Shown here: positions 34,310 through 46,491 of the stretch, one piece after another
How the letters are laid out: every line of letters starts with the position of its first letter
Position numbering within the stretch: the first letter of the stretch is position 1
NCBI GenBank assembly: GCA_032209605.1
Contig: JASFXZ010000039.1
Location: 2,976,001-3,040,000, forward strand
Direction of reading: 5' to 3'
Source: Mactromeris polynyma
Taxonomy: Eukaryota; Mollusca; Bivalvia; Venerida; Mactridae
Length of the DNA stretch: 64,000 nt
Notes under the pieces: generated by a model
Databases searched by the model: none
What the model was told of the DNA's origin: nothing
What the model saw: only the letters and a program-made list of their open reading frames with translations
Made by a program: the position numbers and the translations under genes

Positions 34310-34397
34310 CAGTAGACATTGTAGTAAGAGACCACCCAAGGGACAGCCAAAACGTGGTCGCTTAATAAAGTGGTCTCTTAATAGATTGAGTACACTG
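34310..34397. mobile_element. Short palindromic MITE
   Basis: CAGTAGACATTGTAG... and ...GAGTACACTG ends; the interior 'taagagaccac' / 'gtggtctctta' is inverted. TA precedes the left end; the right TA has become CA. Confidence 0.6.
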
Positions 34398-35333
34398 CAC
34401 AGTTATTTATTTATGTCATGACTATATTTTCACTCGGATCATTTTTGCTCAGAATTTTGTTTATGATTTTACCATAAGCTGATATTTATCACTTCCTTAG
34501 GTCAGTAACAGTCTTTTAACAATATGCAGCTAGTATATGCCCAGATCATTGCATCCTTTTTATTTTGTGACATTTGCCTGGTGTGATAAATGGACAGATT
34601 GTCAATTCAAGGCAAGAACAGCAACAACCGCACAGTAGTGTATCAAATCCTGTTATCCATACTTGGAATTGCTTAAAATCATGTTATTATATGCCCGGAC
34701 TTTACCAGACTTATTATTTTATTGGATCGAACTTATATCGAGTGGCATGACCAACTACTATGTTTAACAAAGTTCTGATACTTTCATTTCGGGTGATGTG
34801 CACAAAATTTAATTAAAAATAATTTTCTCTAAAATATATATTGAGCGACATAAAATGTCATGTTGGTTAAAAAAAAAATTTTTTTTTTAGGAGACCATAA
34901 CTTTCATATGATCTTCAAAGTTTATAATGTATGACAACTACATACTGTTAATAGATTTTGTGATATATTATCATCAATTAATTGATTTTATTCCTGTTTG
35001 TTCAATACAAGGGCCATAACTCTGGATCTAGTAGAATGATTTGGCCATAATTGAAACTGGCCAAGAACTGATGGCCATATAGACATTATTCTATGTTTGA
35101 TTACGATTGCTCAAGAAATGTGGATTCTAGAGTGTAAACAATTAAATAGCAGATGACAGATGGACTGACAGCTAAAGATCCAAATAGCTCATCATTGAGC
35201 ACTTTGTGCTGTAAAACAGCAAGAAAACTGCCATGTTGCAATTTGCTTAAGGTTCTGATCCTTTCTGGCAACTTCAAGTATTATTGTACAACAGTTAAAG
35301 TAAGTGTAGAAAATATGATAAAAAGTAATTTAC
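34398..35333. other. No gene; short interspersed fragment only
   Basis: A 'caagggccataactctggat' phrase near 35010 matches the ubiquitous module also found in the 41.4-42.2 and 58.8-59.2 kb arrays. A poly(A)/poly(T) junction lies at about 34870-34890. Confidence 0.5.
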
Positions 35334-35496
35334 CTGCTATCTTAGGTCTCTGATTCCCAACTATACCATTTGTCCATCATTCCACACCAAACATCCCACA
35401 TTGTGGTTGTAGTACATGGAGAAAATAAACCAAAACATGTTTTAAGCAATACATATAAACCAAGAGACTGTGCCAGTGTCTGCTTCATTCCGTAAA
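35334..35496 (-). other. Exon-like block with a 48-codon ORF
   Basis: The minus-strand block is bounded by 'ccttctttag' and 'gtaaat'. It contains ATG (35488) to TAA (35342), 48 codons: a weakly hydrophobic start (LGLYVLLKTCFGLF), then a Trp-rich end (MWDVWCGMMDKWYSW). The 'VWCG' string also occurs in the block at 19305-19388, but the alignment is too weak to claim homology. Could be a chance frame. Confidence 0.25.
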
Positions 35497-36771
35497 CTAA
35501 AGAAGGAATAACATAAATAAAAATAATATAATAATATATGGGTGTAATATTTATGACATTCTTATCTAAATGATTAATATATTAGTTATATACAAAATTT
35601 CTGATATCTACACTATTGATAACTTAACATATTGATATCTACACTACAAGCTTCATAACCAAACCCAAAACACTGACAGCCACATGGAACCATCTTGGTA
35701 AGAGAACTTATAGACAAAGAGTTTTCAGAAGGGATGTATTGGTCATTGTCAAAAGATACATCGAGTGGACCATTGGGTTACAACCATGTTTATACATTAT
35801 CACAGGAGGAAACTGAATCAGCATAAACAAGTGAATCATGTGCACGAGTTGAATAGACGAACACATCAAAAAAGAAAGATGTTCCTACAGAAAGGATATG
35901 TGAAATCTGTATTTTGTATACAAACACACAATGGAGAAGGGATAAAGGGATAGCACTCTGGAAGGGATAACGGGACAGAACTTGCGTCAATAAACAAAAA
36001 CATGTCATTCACAAATAACACAGAGGCCAACAGAAAAATTTCCTCTCAAGAAAGATACACACATACAGGGAAGGGGGTATGTACTGACCTTTGTATGATA
36101 GATTCACACAAGAAAGATAATCAGTCAATTTGTAATCTGATCATTCATCAGAATTATATAAGTATGTTCATGATATCAATAAGCAGCAAAAATGCAATAT
36201 TAATACAAACTCCTAAATGAGGCTAGAGGACTAACGACTTCTCTGCCTAACCTTGTACACTGGAAATGACCATATGACCCTTAATCACAACCTTAAAGTA
36301 AACCTAAATCCCTAAAACATTAAGACCCTGAACCTTAAATAATTTAAGAAAAGTAAATGAAAAGTTGAAGAGTCGTGGATAGTTGATAGCTAATCTGAGG
36401 TTAATATCAAGGTGTAAAATTGAAATTGTCTAACTGCCTATTTATAAACAAGCAGATAGGGGAGTTTCGCTTCCACCCCTCAATATTCCTAAGGGAAACA
36501 GAGTTTGCATTGAACATGTCCTTATTTAAATTCAATAGTTGAAAGGATAAATTATGGCCGCTATGAGCTTCAGACCATAACCGCTCCTTTATGCAAGAAT
36601 AAGATATATGCAGATAAAGTATTTGGAATAATTTTAATGAAATTTTGATGCCAAAAAAGTTCCGAAAAGTACCTTAACCTAAACCTCAATATGAAAGTTT
36701 AGTATTAAATATTTTCAAATGCACTTAAATTGAAATTTTGATGCGAAATAAGTTCCACATGTTTCCTTAAA

Positions 36772-36905
36772 TAATAATAATAATATCTTTATTTACAGAA
36801 GGTGACATGTAAAGAAGTATACAAAAACAATTGTACAATTCTTAAATAAAACATGGCCTTCTAACAGAAAACAACATAAATTGAAACACAATAATTATAT
36901 TAAAC
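36772..36905 (-). mobile_element. 3' tail of a non-LTR element
   Basis: Read on the minus strand the segment ends 'ctgtaaataaagatattatt' followed by ATT repeats, a typical LINE/SINE 3' end in invertebrates. No RT sequence adjoins. Confidence 0.5.
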
Positions 36906-37238
36906 ACATTCATTCATTCAAAAAATGAACCCTAATATGCAATTTTGAGTAAAATTAGGTTCCAAAAAGTTCCCTAAACCTATCTTAACCCTAATAGCTG
37001 ACATTTTTAATACAACAGTAAGTTAATGAAATAGTTATAAGATTATTGAAATCCTAAGTGAGGTTATTTGCTGCTTGAAATTTTGAAGCATTAAGTGCCG
37101 AGTTCTGAAAGGTCCATAAACCTCATTACCATGTTCAATATGTCTTCATTTAACCAACTTAGCATGAAATTTGGAATAGGGTCTGGCCGAAAGTTGTTGC
37201 CATATGATGCAAGTCCAGAATACCCTTAAATGACACCT

Positions 37239-37302
37239 AAACAAAACAATTACACAAGAAAAATAATCATAAACAAAACAATTACACAAGAAAAATAATC
37301 AA
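37239..37302. repeat. 32-bp direct duplication
   Basis: 'acaaaacaattacacaagaa' + 'aaataatca' occurs twice in tandem. Confidence 0.9.
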
Positions 37303-38012
37303 TATTACATAAAACCTAATTCAAAGCTGTGTAGCTACTTTTAAGCAAATTCAAAAATTCTCAAATAAATTTAAATTAAAAATATTTAAATAAATCGATT
37401 AAACAGTCAAGAGGAAACTGAAACCATGAACATACTTTCTACATATCTGCCAAATGTTACATAAACAGTTTGTTTTCTGATAAATAAGCTTGTAATTACT
37501 TATTCTCCCTGTGTGTAACATTTCCCCATTTTTCCATCATTTCGCACAATTTGCATAGATACTAAAACGATATTCCTGCATAAAATTATCGTAAATCATG
37601 TAATTCAGCCGGGCAATAAAGAAGAAAAGTCTAGATATTAAAAGATCATCCTATTTAAGACTCTGGCTTTATATGTATGGTGAGATAGGCTTGGAGACAG
37701 ATCAGTGAATTACATCTCGACAAAGAACAAGAACTGAGCATACATCAATGATCAAAGATCAATGTTAAATGTAGACAAGAAAGGGGACAATGACCAACAC
37801 AAACCAATACATTGACCATAGGTTACCAAACTGACACAGAATTCAGTTGAAAAGCATTCAGAATCATTAAAATGGCAACAAAGTATGCACAAAGAAATCA
37901 AGAATATACCACAGAACTAAACCATAAACAAATCAATAGTTCTTAAACTCAATACAAATAGTACACAATTCGTACACTACATTTATCTACAGATATACTA
38001 GCTCTAAATGTT

Positions 38013-38080
38013 GAGGGGTGAAAGCGAAACCAGTCTTTCTGTATTGTAAGATACAAGATTGATTTCGCTTTCATCCCCTC
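38013..38080. repeat. Hairpin element, copy with 17-bp arms
   Basis: Arms 'gaggggtgaaagcgaaa' and 'tttcgctttcatcccctc' are inverted with one extra base; the loop is about 33 bp. This is the best-conserved of the family. Confidence 0.85.
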
Positions 38081-38346
38081 AAATTATTGCTCAGGAGGCA
38101 AGGGGCGCAAATCCCTTTTCAGATTCTTCTCCATGTGTTTTAGAAAGCATACTGGTACTATAATAATATCATAAAATATCATTGTGCCAAAATTGAAGAA
38201 CTGCCTTGGCCTTGCATATTGGTTATACCAGGTAAAATAAACTAACAGTTTCAATTGTAGTACTATTCATGGTAATTGTAATATTATATTTTTCAATTGC
38301 ATTTTTATCATTATTTCTAAATAAAATGAAATAACTTCAAACTCAC

Positions 38347-38434
38347 GAGTTCCAGGAAAATTACATTTCACAGCCAGCTTCATTCTGATTGGATGAAAGC
38401 AATTGAACATCAAAACTACTCATTCACACAAAAC
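38347..38434 (-). pseudogene. Exon-like block, multiple stops
   Basis: An 88-bp minus-strand block between 'tatattttcag' and 'gtgagttt'. All three frames contain stops. Homologous to 56276-56376. Confidence 0.3.
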
Positions 38435-38572
38435 CTGAAAATATATACACACCAAATTCTAAATAATTCCAACAAAAGAAGTAACAATGCAAGGAAGACT
38501 GTTGCATTTAGGTAATAAAGAACATGTTATTACAGTATCCAATAATACAGCAGTCAGTTGACCATACAAATT

Positions 38573-38665
38573 CTGGGTTGCCTACCAGTACTAACCACTG
38601 TCGTTCTTCTGCAAGGAACCACTAACTTCCCAGCATGTATTAGAGGTATAGTATTAATGACCTCA
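38573..38665 (-). mobile_element. SINE core fragment
   Basis: The reverse complement gives 'tccttgcagaagaacgacag' and 'gtggttagtactggtaggca', the body of the SINE at 546-800. Partner copy at 56483-56583. Confidence 0.6.
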
Positions 38666-39070
38666 AACACAGGACCAAAATACTAAATCAAATGAGAACA
38701 GACAAGGACATGAAGTATTAGTACTGTTAGACTCGGTTGAACCCATTCTAGAGGGATCACAGCTGTCTTCCTCATTCTGAAAATATAAACAGTGTAATTT
38801 TAAGGTACATAAACAAATAACAAATGTTCGAGAGTTATAAGAACTAATAAACATAAAAATAGAGCTGCAAACATATCTTGTCAATGAAGCTGAATGATGA
38901 TGAAGACATGAACATGGATGACATGATTGGTGAATGTGGTCAACAGAGAGTTATGCCAGTGGCAACATGATAAATGGTCAGGGAAGGAGGATGCAATAAT
39001 GTGTTGTTACTTTAACAGATTCCTGTTTTCAAAGGACAAACTGACATAGAAATCAATGTGACCTACAGAA

Positions 39071-40430
39071 TAGCAATAATTCCTAACAGTAATTCATTTA
39101 TGCTGATGTGCATTAACCACTAGCAGATCCAGGGGACACATCCGACATCCCCCTAAAATTCCCCAACCTTACAAATAACTATGAGTATAAATACGAAAAT
39201 ATACAGAGATCTTTAAATAAGCAATTTTCAAATACGCAATTTTGATTTATTGAAGCAATATGATGATGTTTATAAACAAAGAAACAGTCATTGTCATTTT
39301 ATAAGGCTTGAACAAAACCAAAAATGACCAAAAATTTATGCTCCCCAAATCCGAATCCCAGATCTGCCCTTGCATACAGGACATGGAAGTAAAATTAATG
39401 TTAGCTGATTGATATTGACACAGGGGTCATAATTCTAGATCAATACTAGCTTACAGGATTCATTTTAGGTGAAAATGAAAAATATACCCTTATCCTGAGA
39501 CTTGAATGCTCAGTCCTGTGCTCTACCAACTTACCCTACCAAACAGGAATATAATGATTATAATGTATCATTTTTCATCATTATACAATTGCATATAAAT
39601 GCATGTTATGCAAAATTAATAGGGTTGTTCATTTTTAAAACAGTTATGACCAATGTTAGAACCTGCTGTTTTATGTTCTTAATGTCATCTGACAGTACCA
39701 ATCAATAATTGCTGTGCATACTGTATGGACAAGGTCCCATTGTTGCAGTTAAAGCATTAAATGTGACATTTAAGTTGTGATAACCACTAAGCATGTTTCT
39801 GGACTCAAACATTTGACCTCATAAATGAATGCCAAGTACAAGATACTACACAACAGTATATTTTAACCACTCAAACAGTTACTCAAGATATTGTTATGAA
39901 TAACGAATAGAGAAATTTCAGTAAATGAGATTACTTGAGTATGACATCCATAACACTTGCACTGATATGTTGCATGCACATCAAATCTTCACTTATATTC
40001 TGTTCTCATTATGTAATATTAAAGGCACAAAGGTAAAAATATTCCACATATGAATTACCATATACCGTTTACTGGAACGTTTTACCTAAAATTAAGACAA
40101 GTGATTAAATTGCCATAATGTACTTAAGGGCTTATCAAAACCAATACTTAGACATTGCCATTGATACAATGTCCATATGTGTATGACCCAGAAAACATAA
40201 TACTTGGTCAAGTATGTTGTATGCCCGATATCAACTTTTAATTTTAATATTCCTATAGAAATAAATAAGATTCTGAAAAACCAAACTGTTAACACAATAC
40301 ACATTTTGACAGTGAAGGAAAAAAGCTTTCACCACATAATTCTTTAGTGCTCTATATGATAGCACTAACCAGAACCCTCTATTCTCCATTATTGGAGCCA
40401 AATATCAGCCCCTGATTCCCCCACCAAAAT
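39071..40430. other. No gene seen
   Basis: AT-rich, no coding or repeat signal I can support. Confidence 0.5.
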
Positions 40431-40437
40431 AGTATAT

Positions 40438-40665
40438 TTTCCCATTTCAAATTTAATTTTTCCCTCTGAGCCAAAGCAATACTTGCAAAGAACTTTCCCA
40501 ATTCAAATTTAATTTTTCCCTCTGAGCCAAAGCAATACTTGCAAAGAACTTTCCCAATTCAAATTTAATTTTTCCCTCTGAGCCAAAGCAATACTTGCAA
40601 AGAACTTTCCCAATTCAAATTTAATTTTTCCCTCTGAGCCAAAGCAATACTTACAAAGAACTATT
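40438..40665. repeat. 56-bp tandem repeat, 4 copies
   Basis: 'ttttccctctgagccaaagc' recurs at 56-bp steps (gagcc at 40468, 40524, 40580, 40636); copies are nearly identical. Confidence 0.95.
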
Positions 40666-41339
40666 TTATCTACAAAAATACAATGTTCTAAAAATCAGAC
40701 ATAATATCTGATAAATTTTTGTGCTTTGTTTATCAATGCGCCCAACTGTATGAGGATTATTGTATGTCTAAACCAATTTGACATTGACCATGCTAACAAT
40801 ATTATATACACTATGTCCATGTCAATTTCTGTCATGTTATACTCAAGAATTTGGCCTTGTTGTATGCACAATATCAATTATTATCTTACTGTACCAATTT
40901 AAATAGTAGGATATTTTATCCATTCTATCACACAATATTTACATGACCATTCTAAGGAATAGAGCAATTTTCAAAATTTTACACAGCCTGGTATGCTGTA
41001 TGTGCAATATCAAATATAGAAACTCCATATCCTCCATACAAGTTGTAAGACCTATTCCATCAACCAACATGACTGACATTATACACTGATGGGTTTCATT
41101 AAATTTGACTCACTTTGGGTTTTCTCTAAAGCAGTGAACATTAGGAAGGAATAGTTCATGGATATTCAATTTGTGATTATACAAGACAGACTGGAAAGAA
41201 TGCACTGTGTTTGAACTTTCAAGTTTTGTTTTGTGAATTAATGTTACATTCTTTGTACTTCTCTTTCTCCAATTGTAATGTTATTACAAGTTGTGACAGT
41301 GACATCAGTTTGATAATATGAGGTCAATCTGTTGTAAGA

Positions 41340-42210
41340 ACAAGAGTGCCAAACTGTCACAAAATACGCCCGTCATAAGACACAGCTCAGAGTTAAAACA
41401 AGACGAATTTTAGGAAATTTCTAAAATCAAAGGGTGGTAACTCCTGGGTGACATGAGCGATATGACTGGTTATCGAACTTGGCCGAGATATTATGCCCAC
41501 AAACATTTTCACCTAGTTAGGTGAAGATCGGATGAAAACTGTTTGACTTAGAGAGCGGACAAGGCTAATTTGGCCAATTTTGGATAATTCAAGGGCCATA
41601 ATTTTGAAGTACCTTGGACGGCGTGGCTGGTTATCGAACTTGGCCGAGATATTATGCCCACAAACATTTTCACAAAGTTTGGTAAAGATCGGATGAAAAC
41701 TGTTTGACTTAGAGAGCGGTCAAGGCTAATTTTGCCAATTTTGGATCATTCAAGGGCCATAGTTCAGAAGTGCCTGGGGCAATGTGGCTGGTTATCGAAC
41801 TTGGCCGAGATATTATGCCCACAAACATTTTCACCAAGTTAGGTGAAGATCGGATGAAAACTCTTTGACTTAGAGAGCGGACAAGGCTAATTTGGCAAAT
41901 TTTGGATAATTCAAGGGCCATAATTTCGAAGTACCTTGGGCGGTGTGGCTGGTTATCGAACATGGCCGATATTATGTCCACAAACATTTTCACAAAGTTT
42001 GGTAAAGATCGGATGAAAACTCTGTGACTTAGAGAGCGGACACGGTTAATTTGACGAATTTGGATAATTCAAGGGCCATAATTCAGAAGTGCCTGAGGGA
42101 TGTGGCTGGTTATCGAACTTGGCCGAGATATTATGCCCACAAACATTTTCACAAAGTTTGGTAAAGATCGGATGAAAACTCTTTGACTTAGAGAGCGGAA
42201 ACCATGTGGA
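41340..42210 (+). repeat. 161-bp tandem repeat, 5 copies
   Basis: 'ggttatcgaacttggccgag' at 41468, 41629, 41790, 41951 and 42108. The first copy is preceded by 'ctgtcacaaaatacgcccgt'. Contains the 'caagggccataattc' phrase of a widely dispersed repeat. Short minus-strand frames here (41709-41993, 42046-42294) are repeat frames. Confidence 0.95.
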
Positions 42211-43615
42211 CGCCGCCAACATGTCAGTTAAATGTAAAGTTATAAAAAGCAAACCATATCTAAGATTGAAGTTGTTCAAGCAATAGTTTTCCACCCCCTA
42301 ACCATACATACCCATGTAAGTCATAATTATCCTGTTTCTATTAAACACAACATATTTCAAACATACATGTAATCTGATGAGTAATCAATTTTCACAAATA
42401 TAGCTATGTTTTTAAAACATGTAAACCCCAGTCTTGCACTGATAGAGCAAAGAAACACTGTTCATTATGTAATCATAAAGCTTTTGTGTTATATGGATTT
42501 ACCAGCAAAGAGCTTTAACAACTCTTCCAGGTACATTGAGTATGTACCCATTTCCTGATAACCTTGCATGTAATTATAAAGTTTAACTCTATAATTGTTC
42601 CAATATTGTATGACTACATTAGCCAATGAGAGCTTTATCAGTGTGTCAGTGTCAATATTTTCAAAAGCTTTTCACCTGTACTGTTTGTCTGATCGTCAGT
42701 GATCACATGGCTTGAAGTTTAATGGTGTACATTTTTGTGTTGTTCTGATTAAAGAATTTGGGGAGCAAGTTTTTTACTTGATGACTTCCCCATACATAGA
42801 ATCAAAACTCAGTTTGCACTTACATAAATGATTTATAAAGCAATCATCTCCCATAAAACAGCACTATTTCACATCTTGAAAAAAAGCTCTGCTACCAAGT
42901 GATATTAAGTTATGCAATGAAAACACTATTTTCAAACTTAACACAAAAATATGGTTAAAAGAAAGCTGGAAAGTAATTACAGATTACATTTACATCCCAA
43001 ACAATTTCCAGCATAAAATAATTTTGAATAAAAAAATAAGCTTATAGTCTGGAAAGCTTTTATACAATGGTAAAATTCTATGTTCATGTTCCTTACATAT
43101 ATATTTTTAACACAGTTTTTTGAGTTGTAGTAACTTAGCTTCATGTTTTCATCTTTCAAGAAAAAAAACTCATTTTTGTATGTTTTTTACAAAAATCTGT
43201 TTATAACTTTTCTATCTTTTTAAACCTTTTATTTCTAAACCCTTCATATTCTTATACTCTTTGCCTATCAGGCACTCCTCTATTGAGTCTCATGTAAAGA
43301 TTTGCCTCTCCCCCAGCCGAAGTTATACATTCAGTTGATAACAAATCAGCTAATTTTGTGACTGTAAAGAACAATGCAAGGAGCTTGTGTTGTTTCTTCT
43401 TTCATATTAAAGATTATTTTGAGGAACACACATTTACCATACATTGACTGAATGTGGAAGCATTTCAGAGTGATCGGTTTGTTATTAAAAATGATATCAA
43501 CAAAAACTCAGCTCTTGTAACAAATGATTATTATTTAGACTAATTTTGAACCCAACGATAGCTACAAACCGAGATCAATGAGATCAAAAATGGTTGTAGT
43601 TTATATTAATTTGTA
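42211..43615. other. No gene seen
   Basis: AT-rich; nothing supportable. Confidence 0.5.
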
Positions 43616-43619
43616 ATGT

Positions 43620-43835
43620 AGCCAATCTATAGAGGTTGTCCTGAAAAGGACAGTTGGTCGACAATGAAGTTGTGTCCTTAAAAGGACAGTTTTGTGACAA
43701 TTGAGTAGTGTCCTTAAAAGGACAGTTTTGTGACAATTGAGTGGTGTCCTTAAAAGGACAGTTTTTTTGTCAATCGAGAAGTTGTCCTTAAAAGGACAGT
43801 TTTTGTCCTGAGAAGGACAGTTTTGTGACATTCTA
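43620..43835. repeat. ~40-bp array with TGTCCT..AGGACA palindromes, part 1
   Basis: Units of 'ttgtccttaaaaggacagtt' plus a variable 'ttgtgacaattgagtagtg' spacer. Each unit has the palindrome tgtcctt-aaaggaca. Followed by 'gtgacattctatagag', also found at 44998. Confidence 0.9.
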
Positions 43836-43893
43836 TAGAGAGGTGTAAATTTATTTTACACAAAGGCCAAAATTTGAAAGTCCCCAGTCAAGA

Positions 43894-44680
43894 ACAAGAC
43901 GCTGCCTATTCGAATAGAAAGAACAAATACTATAAAGGACTCACCTATCCAAACAGAGAAATTAGGTTTGAATAGATGTTCAGCCACATTACAGCATTGC
44001 CTCCCATCCTGACAGGCAGCTCAAAATAAATTGATCTCATTGTCAATGTACATTGTGTATTCAATCTGATTTCAGCTCCCATTTAATAAACAAGACGCTG
44101 CCTATTCAAATAGAAAGAGCAAATACTATAAAGGACTCACCTATCCAAACAGAGAAATTAGGTTCGAATAGATGTTCAGCCACATTACAGCATTGCCTCC
44201 CATCCTGACAGGCAGCTCAAAATAAATTGATCTCATTGTCAATGTACATTGTGTATTCAATCTGATTTCAGCTCCCATTTAATAAACAAGACGCTGCCTA
44301 TTCAAATAGAAAGAGCAAATACTATAAAGGACTCACCTATCCAAACAGAGAAATTAGGTTCGAATAGATGTTCAGCCACATTACAGCATTGCCTCCCATC
44401 CTGACAGGCAGCTCAAAATAAATTGATCTCATTGTCAATGTACATTGTGTATTCAATCTGATTTCAGCTCCCATTTAATAAACAAGACGCTGCCTATTCA
44501 AATAGAAAGAGCAAATACTGTAAAGGACTCACCTATCCAAACAGAGAAATTAGGTTCGAATAGATGTTCAGCCACATTACAGCATTGCCTCCCATCCTGA
44601 CAGGCAGCTCAAAATAAATTGATCTCATTGTCAATGTACATTGTGTATTCAATCTGATTTCAGCTCCCATTTAATAAACA
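43894..44680. repeat. 196-bp tandem repeat, 4 copies
   Basis: 'acaagacgctgcctattc' at 43894, 44090, 44286 and 44482. Copies 2-4 are almost identical; copy 1 has a few substitutions. On the minus strand each unit holds a 45-codon ORF ending TAG directly before 'gtgagtcc'. Confidence 0.96.
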
Positions 44681-44689
44681 ACAGTCTAA

Positions 44690-45005
44690 GTAAACACCAT
44701 TTGGACAGTTTTTTTGTCAATCGAGAAGTTGTCCTAAAAAGGACAGTTTTTTTGTCAATCGAGAAGTTGTCCTAAAAGGACAGTTTTTTTGTCAATCGAG
44801 AAGTTGTCCTAAAAAGGACAATTTTTTTGTCAATCAAGAAGTTGTCCTAAAAAGGACAGTCTTTTTGTCAATCGAGAAGTTGTCCTAAAAAGGACAGTTT
44901 TTTTTGTCAATCGAGAAGTTGTCCTAAAAAGGACAGTTTTTTTGTCACTGAGAGGTTGTCCTAAAAAGGACAGTTTTTGTCCTGAGAAGGACAGTTTTGT
45001 GACAT
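44690..45005. repeat. ~42-bp array with TGTCCT..AGGACA palindromes, part 2
   Basis: About seven units of 'gtcaatcgagaagttgtcct' + 'aaaaaggacagttttttt'. The sequence after it (44998-45058) duplicates 43826-43888, so the 196-bp array sits between two related copies of this array. Confidence 0.92.
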
Positions 45006-45069
45006 TCTATAGAGGTGTAAATTTATTTTACACAAAGGCCAAAATTTGAAAGTCCCCAGTAAGTAAACA

Positions 45070-46490
45070 CCATTTGTACAATTGCAGAGTTGTTTGTCAT
45101 TATCATCTATAATGTGGCAATCACAATGAAACCCGACACAATCCACCTAATGCATAGTAAATAATCAGGAGTATGACAAATCTCTGATACACCTTAAATA
45201 TCGTGGTGATCTAATCCTACATCAACTTTTGTTTTAACATTTATACTCCTGAAAAAATTCCTCTCATTTACAAGATTTTAACTATTTATGCAACAACAAG
45301 ACAACCAAGAATCACCCTTAAACAATCCAAAACCAGCTGACATATTAACACCAGAATGCCTTTAAATCACTTTCTATTAATAAGGTACTTTATAGTCTGA
45401 TAGTACCATATGTATTACTTTTCTTTGTAAAAGATGAGATCTCAAATCAACATTACCAATCTTTACAAAGCATTGTGTATATATAATTAATTACTAATTT
45501 TCTAGAAGTCATATACTTCATGACAATTTATCCAATAATAAAATATGAGGAAAATTACAGGATCTTAAAATGCACTGGTATTTAAAGAAATAAAGTAAAA
45601 TTGGCCATTAACATTTCCCAGACTATTGCAATACATCAAATAATTTGGTCTTCAACAAGTGTTATAACTGAGAATGTCAAGTATTAAAACACCTATTAAA
45701 TATCTTTGTAAAAAGATCTCAAAGTAAAAATGTTTCATAAATTATATAAGCAATTATATATTTTTAATCATTATAAGTTTGTTGATTGAATTGTACATGT
45801 AAAGTCAATGAATATCACTGTGCATTTTACCAAGATGTAACTATGTACTGCTTTAGACATTAGAGATTTATTCATCAAACAGTGGTTGCTTTAATTATGT
45901 AAGAGTTGAGTTGTTCATCTAAGTATACCCTTATGTTCTTGTATTGATAAGTGACAAACGGCTCATAAGCCACTGATCTAAGAAAACATAAATCAGAAAT
46001 ATGCTCATAAATGTATTAAACCTGAGATTGTATTCAGTATGCCAGTATTCCATTTTCTCAGAATTGTATCATGATTGTATGAAGGGATTTTGCCATGTGA
46101 TAACCAATGTCTGATTTTGCATTAATTAGTTCTGTTCTGTTCTGTTAAAGCTTATACTTTCTAACTAATGGACAAGTGCTTGCTCTATTAGAACAATTAG
46201 TATGCAAAAGAATTATACTTTGTGATTTACCCTGTTGACTATCTAACCATCCCAAGTAACATTTTTATAATGGATTGAATTCCTTCACTAATGGATTGCT
46301 TATATTTATTTACATTTTCTGAATGTATTCTTAAACAATAATGCCAAGCAAGAAAAGTAACCCTATGCCTTACAATGTTTTAAAATTGGACACTCAATAA
46401 TAGGCTACTGCCTTTTACAGTTACATGATATATGTGAATATAAGCATTTCAACCTTTATACAGACATGAACAGCATTTAATGAGATGCAC
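45070..46490. other. No gene seen
   Basis: AT-rich; nothing supportable. Confidence 0.5.
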
Positions 46491-46491
46491 T

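Larger units (their letters stand above)
37640..39070. repeat. Segmental duplicate B, part 1 (partner 55200-56935)
   Basis: Shares, in the same order with 55.2-56.9 kb: 'gatcaaagatcaatgttaaa', a GAGGGGTGAAAG hairpin, an exon-like block, a SINE core and 'aacatggatgacatgattg'. Order and orientation are preserved while sequence divergence is substantial. Confidence 0.75.
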
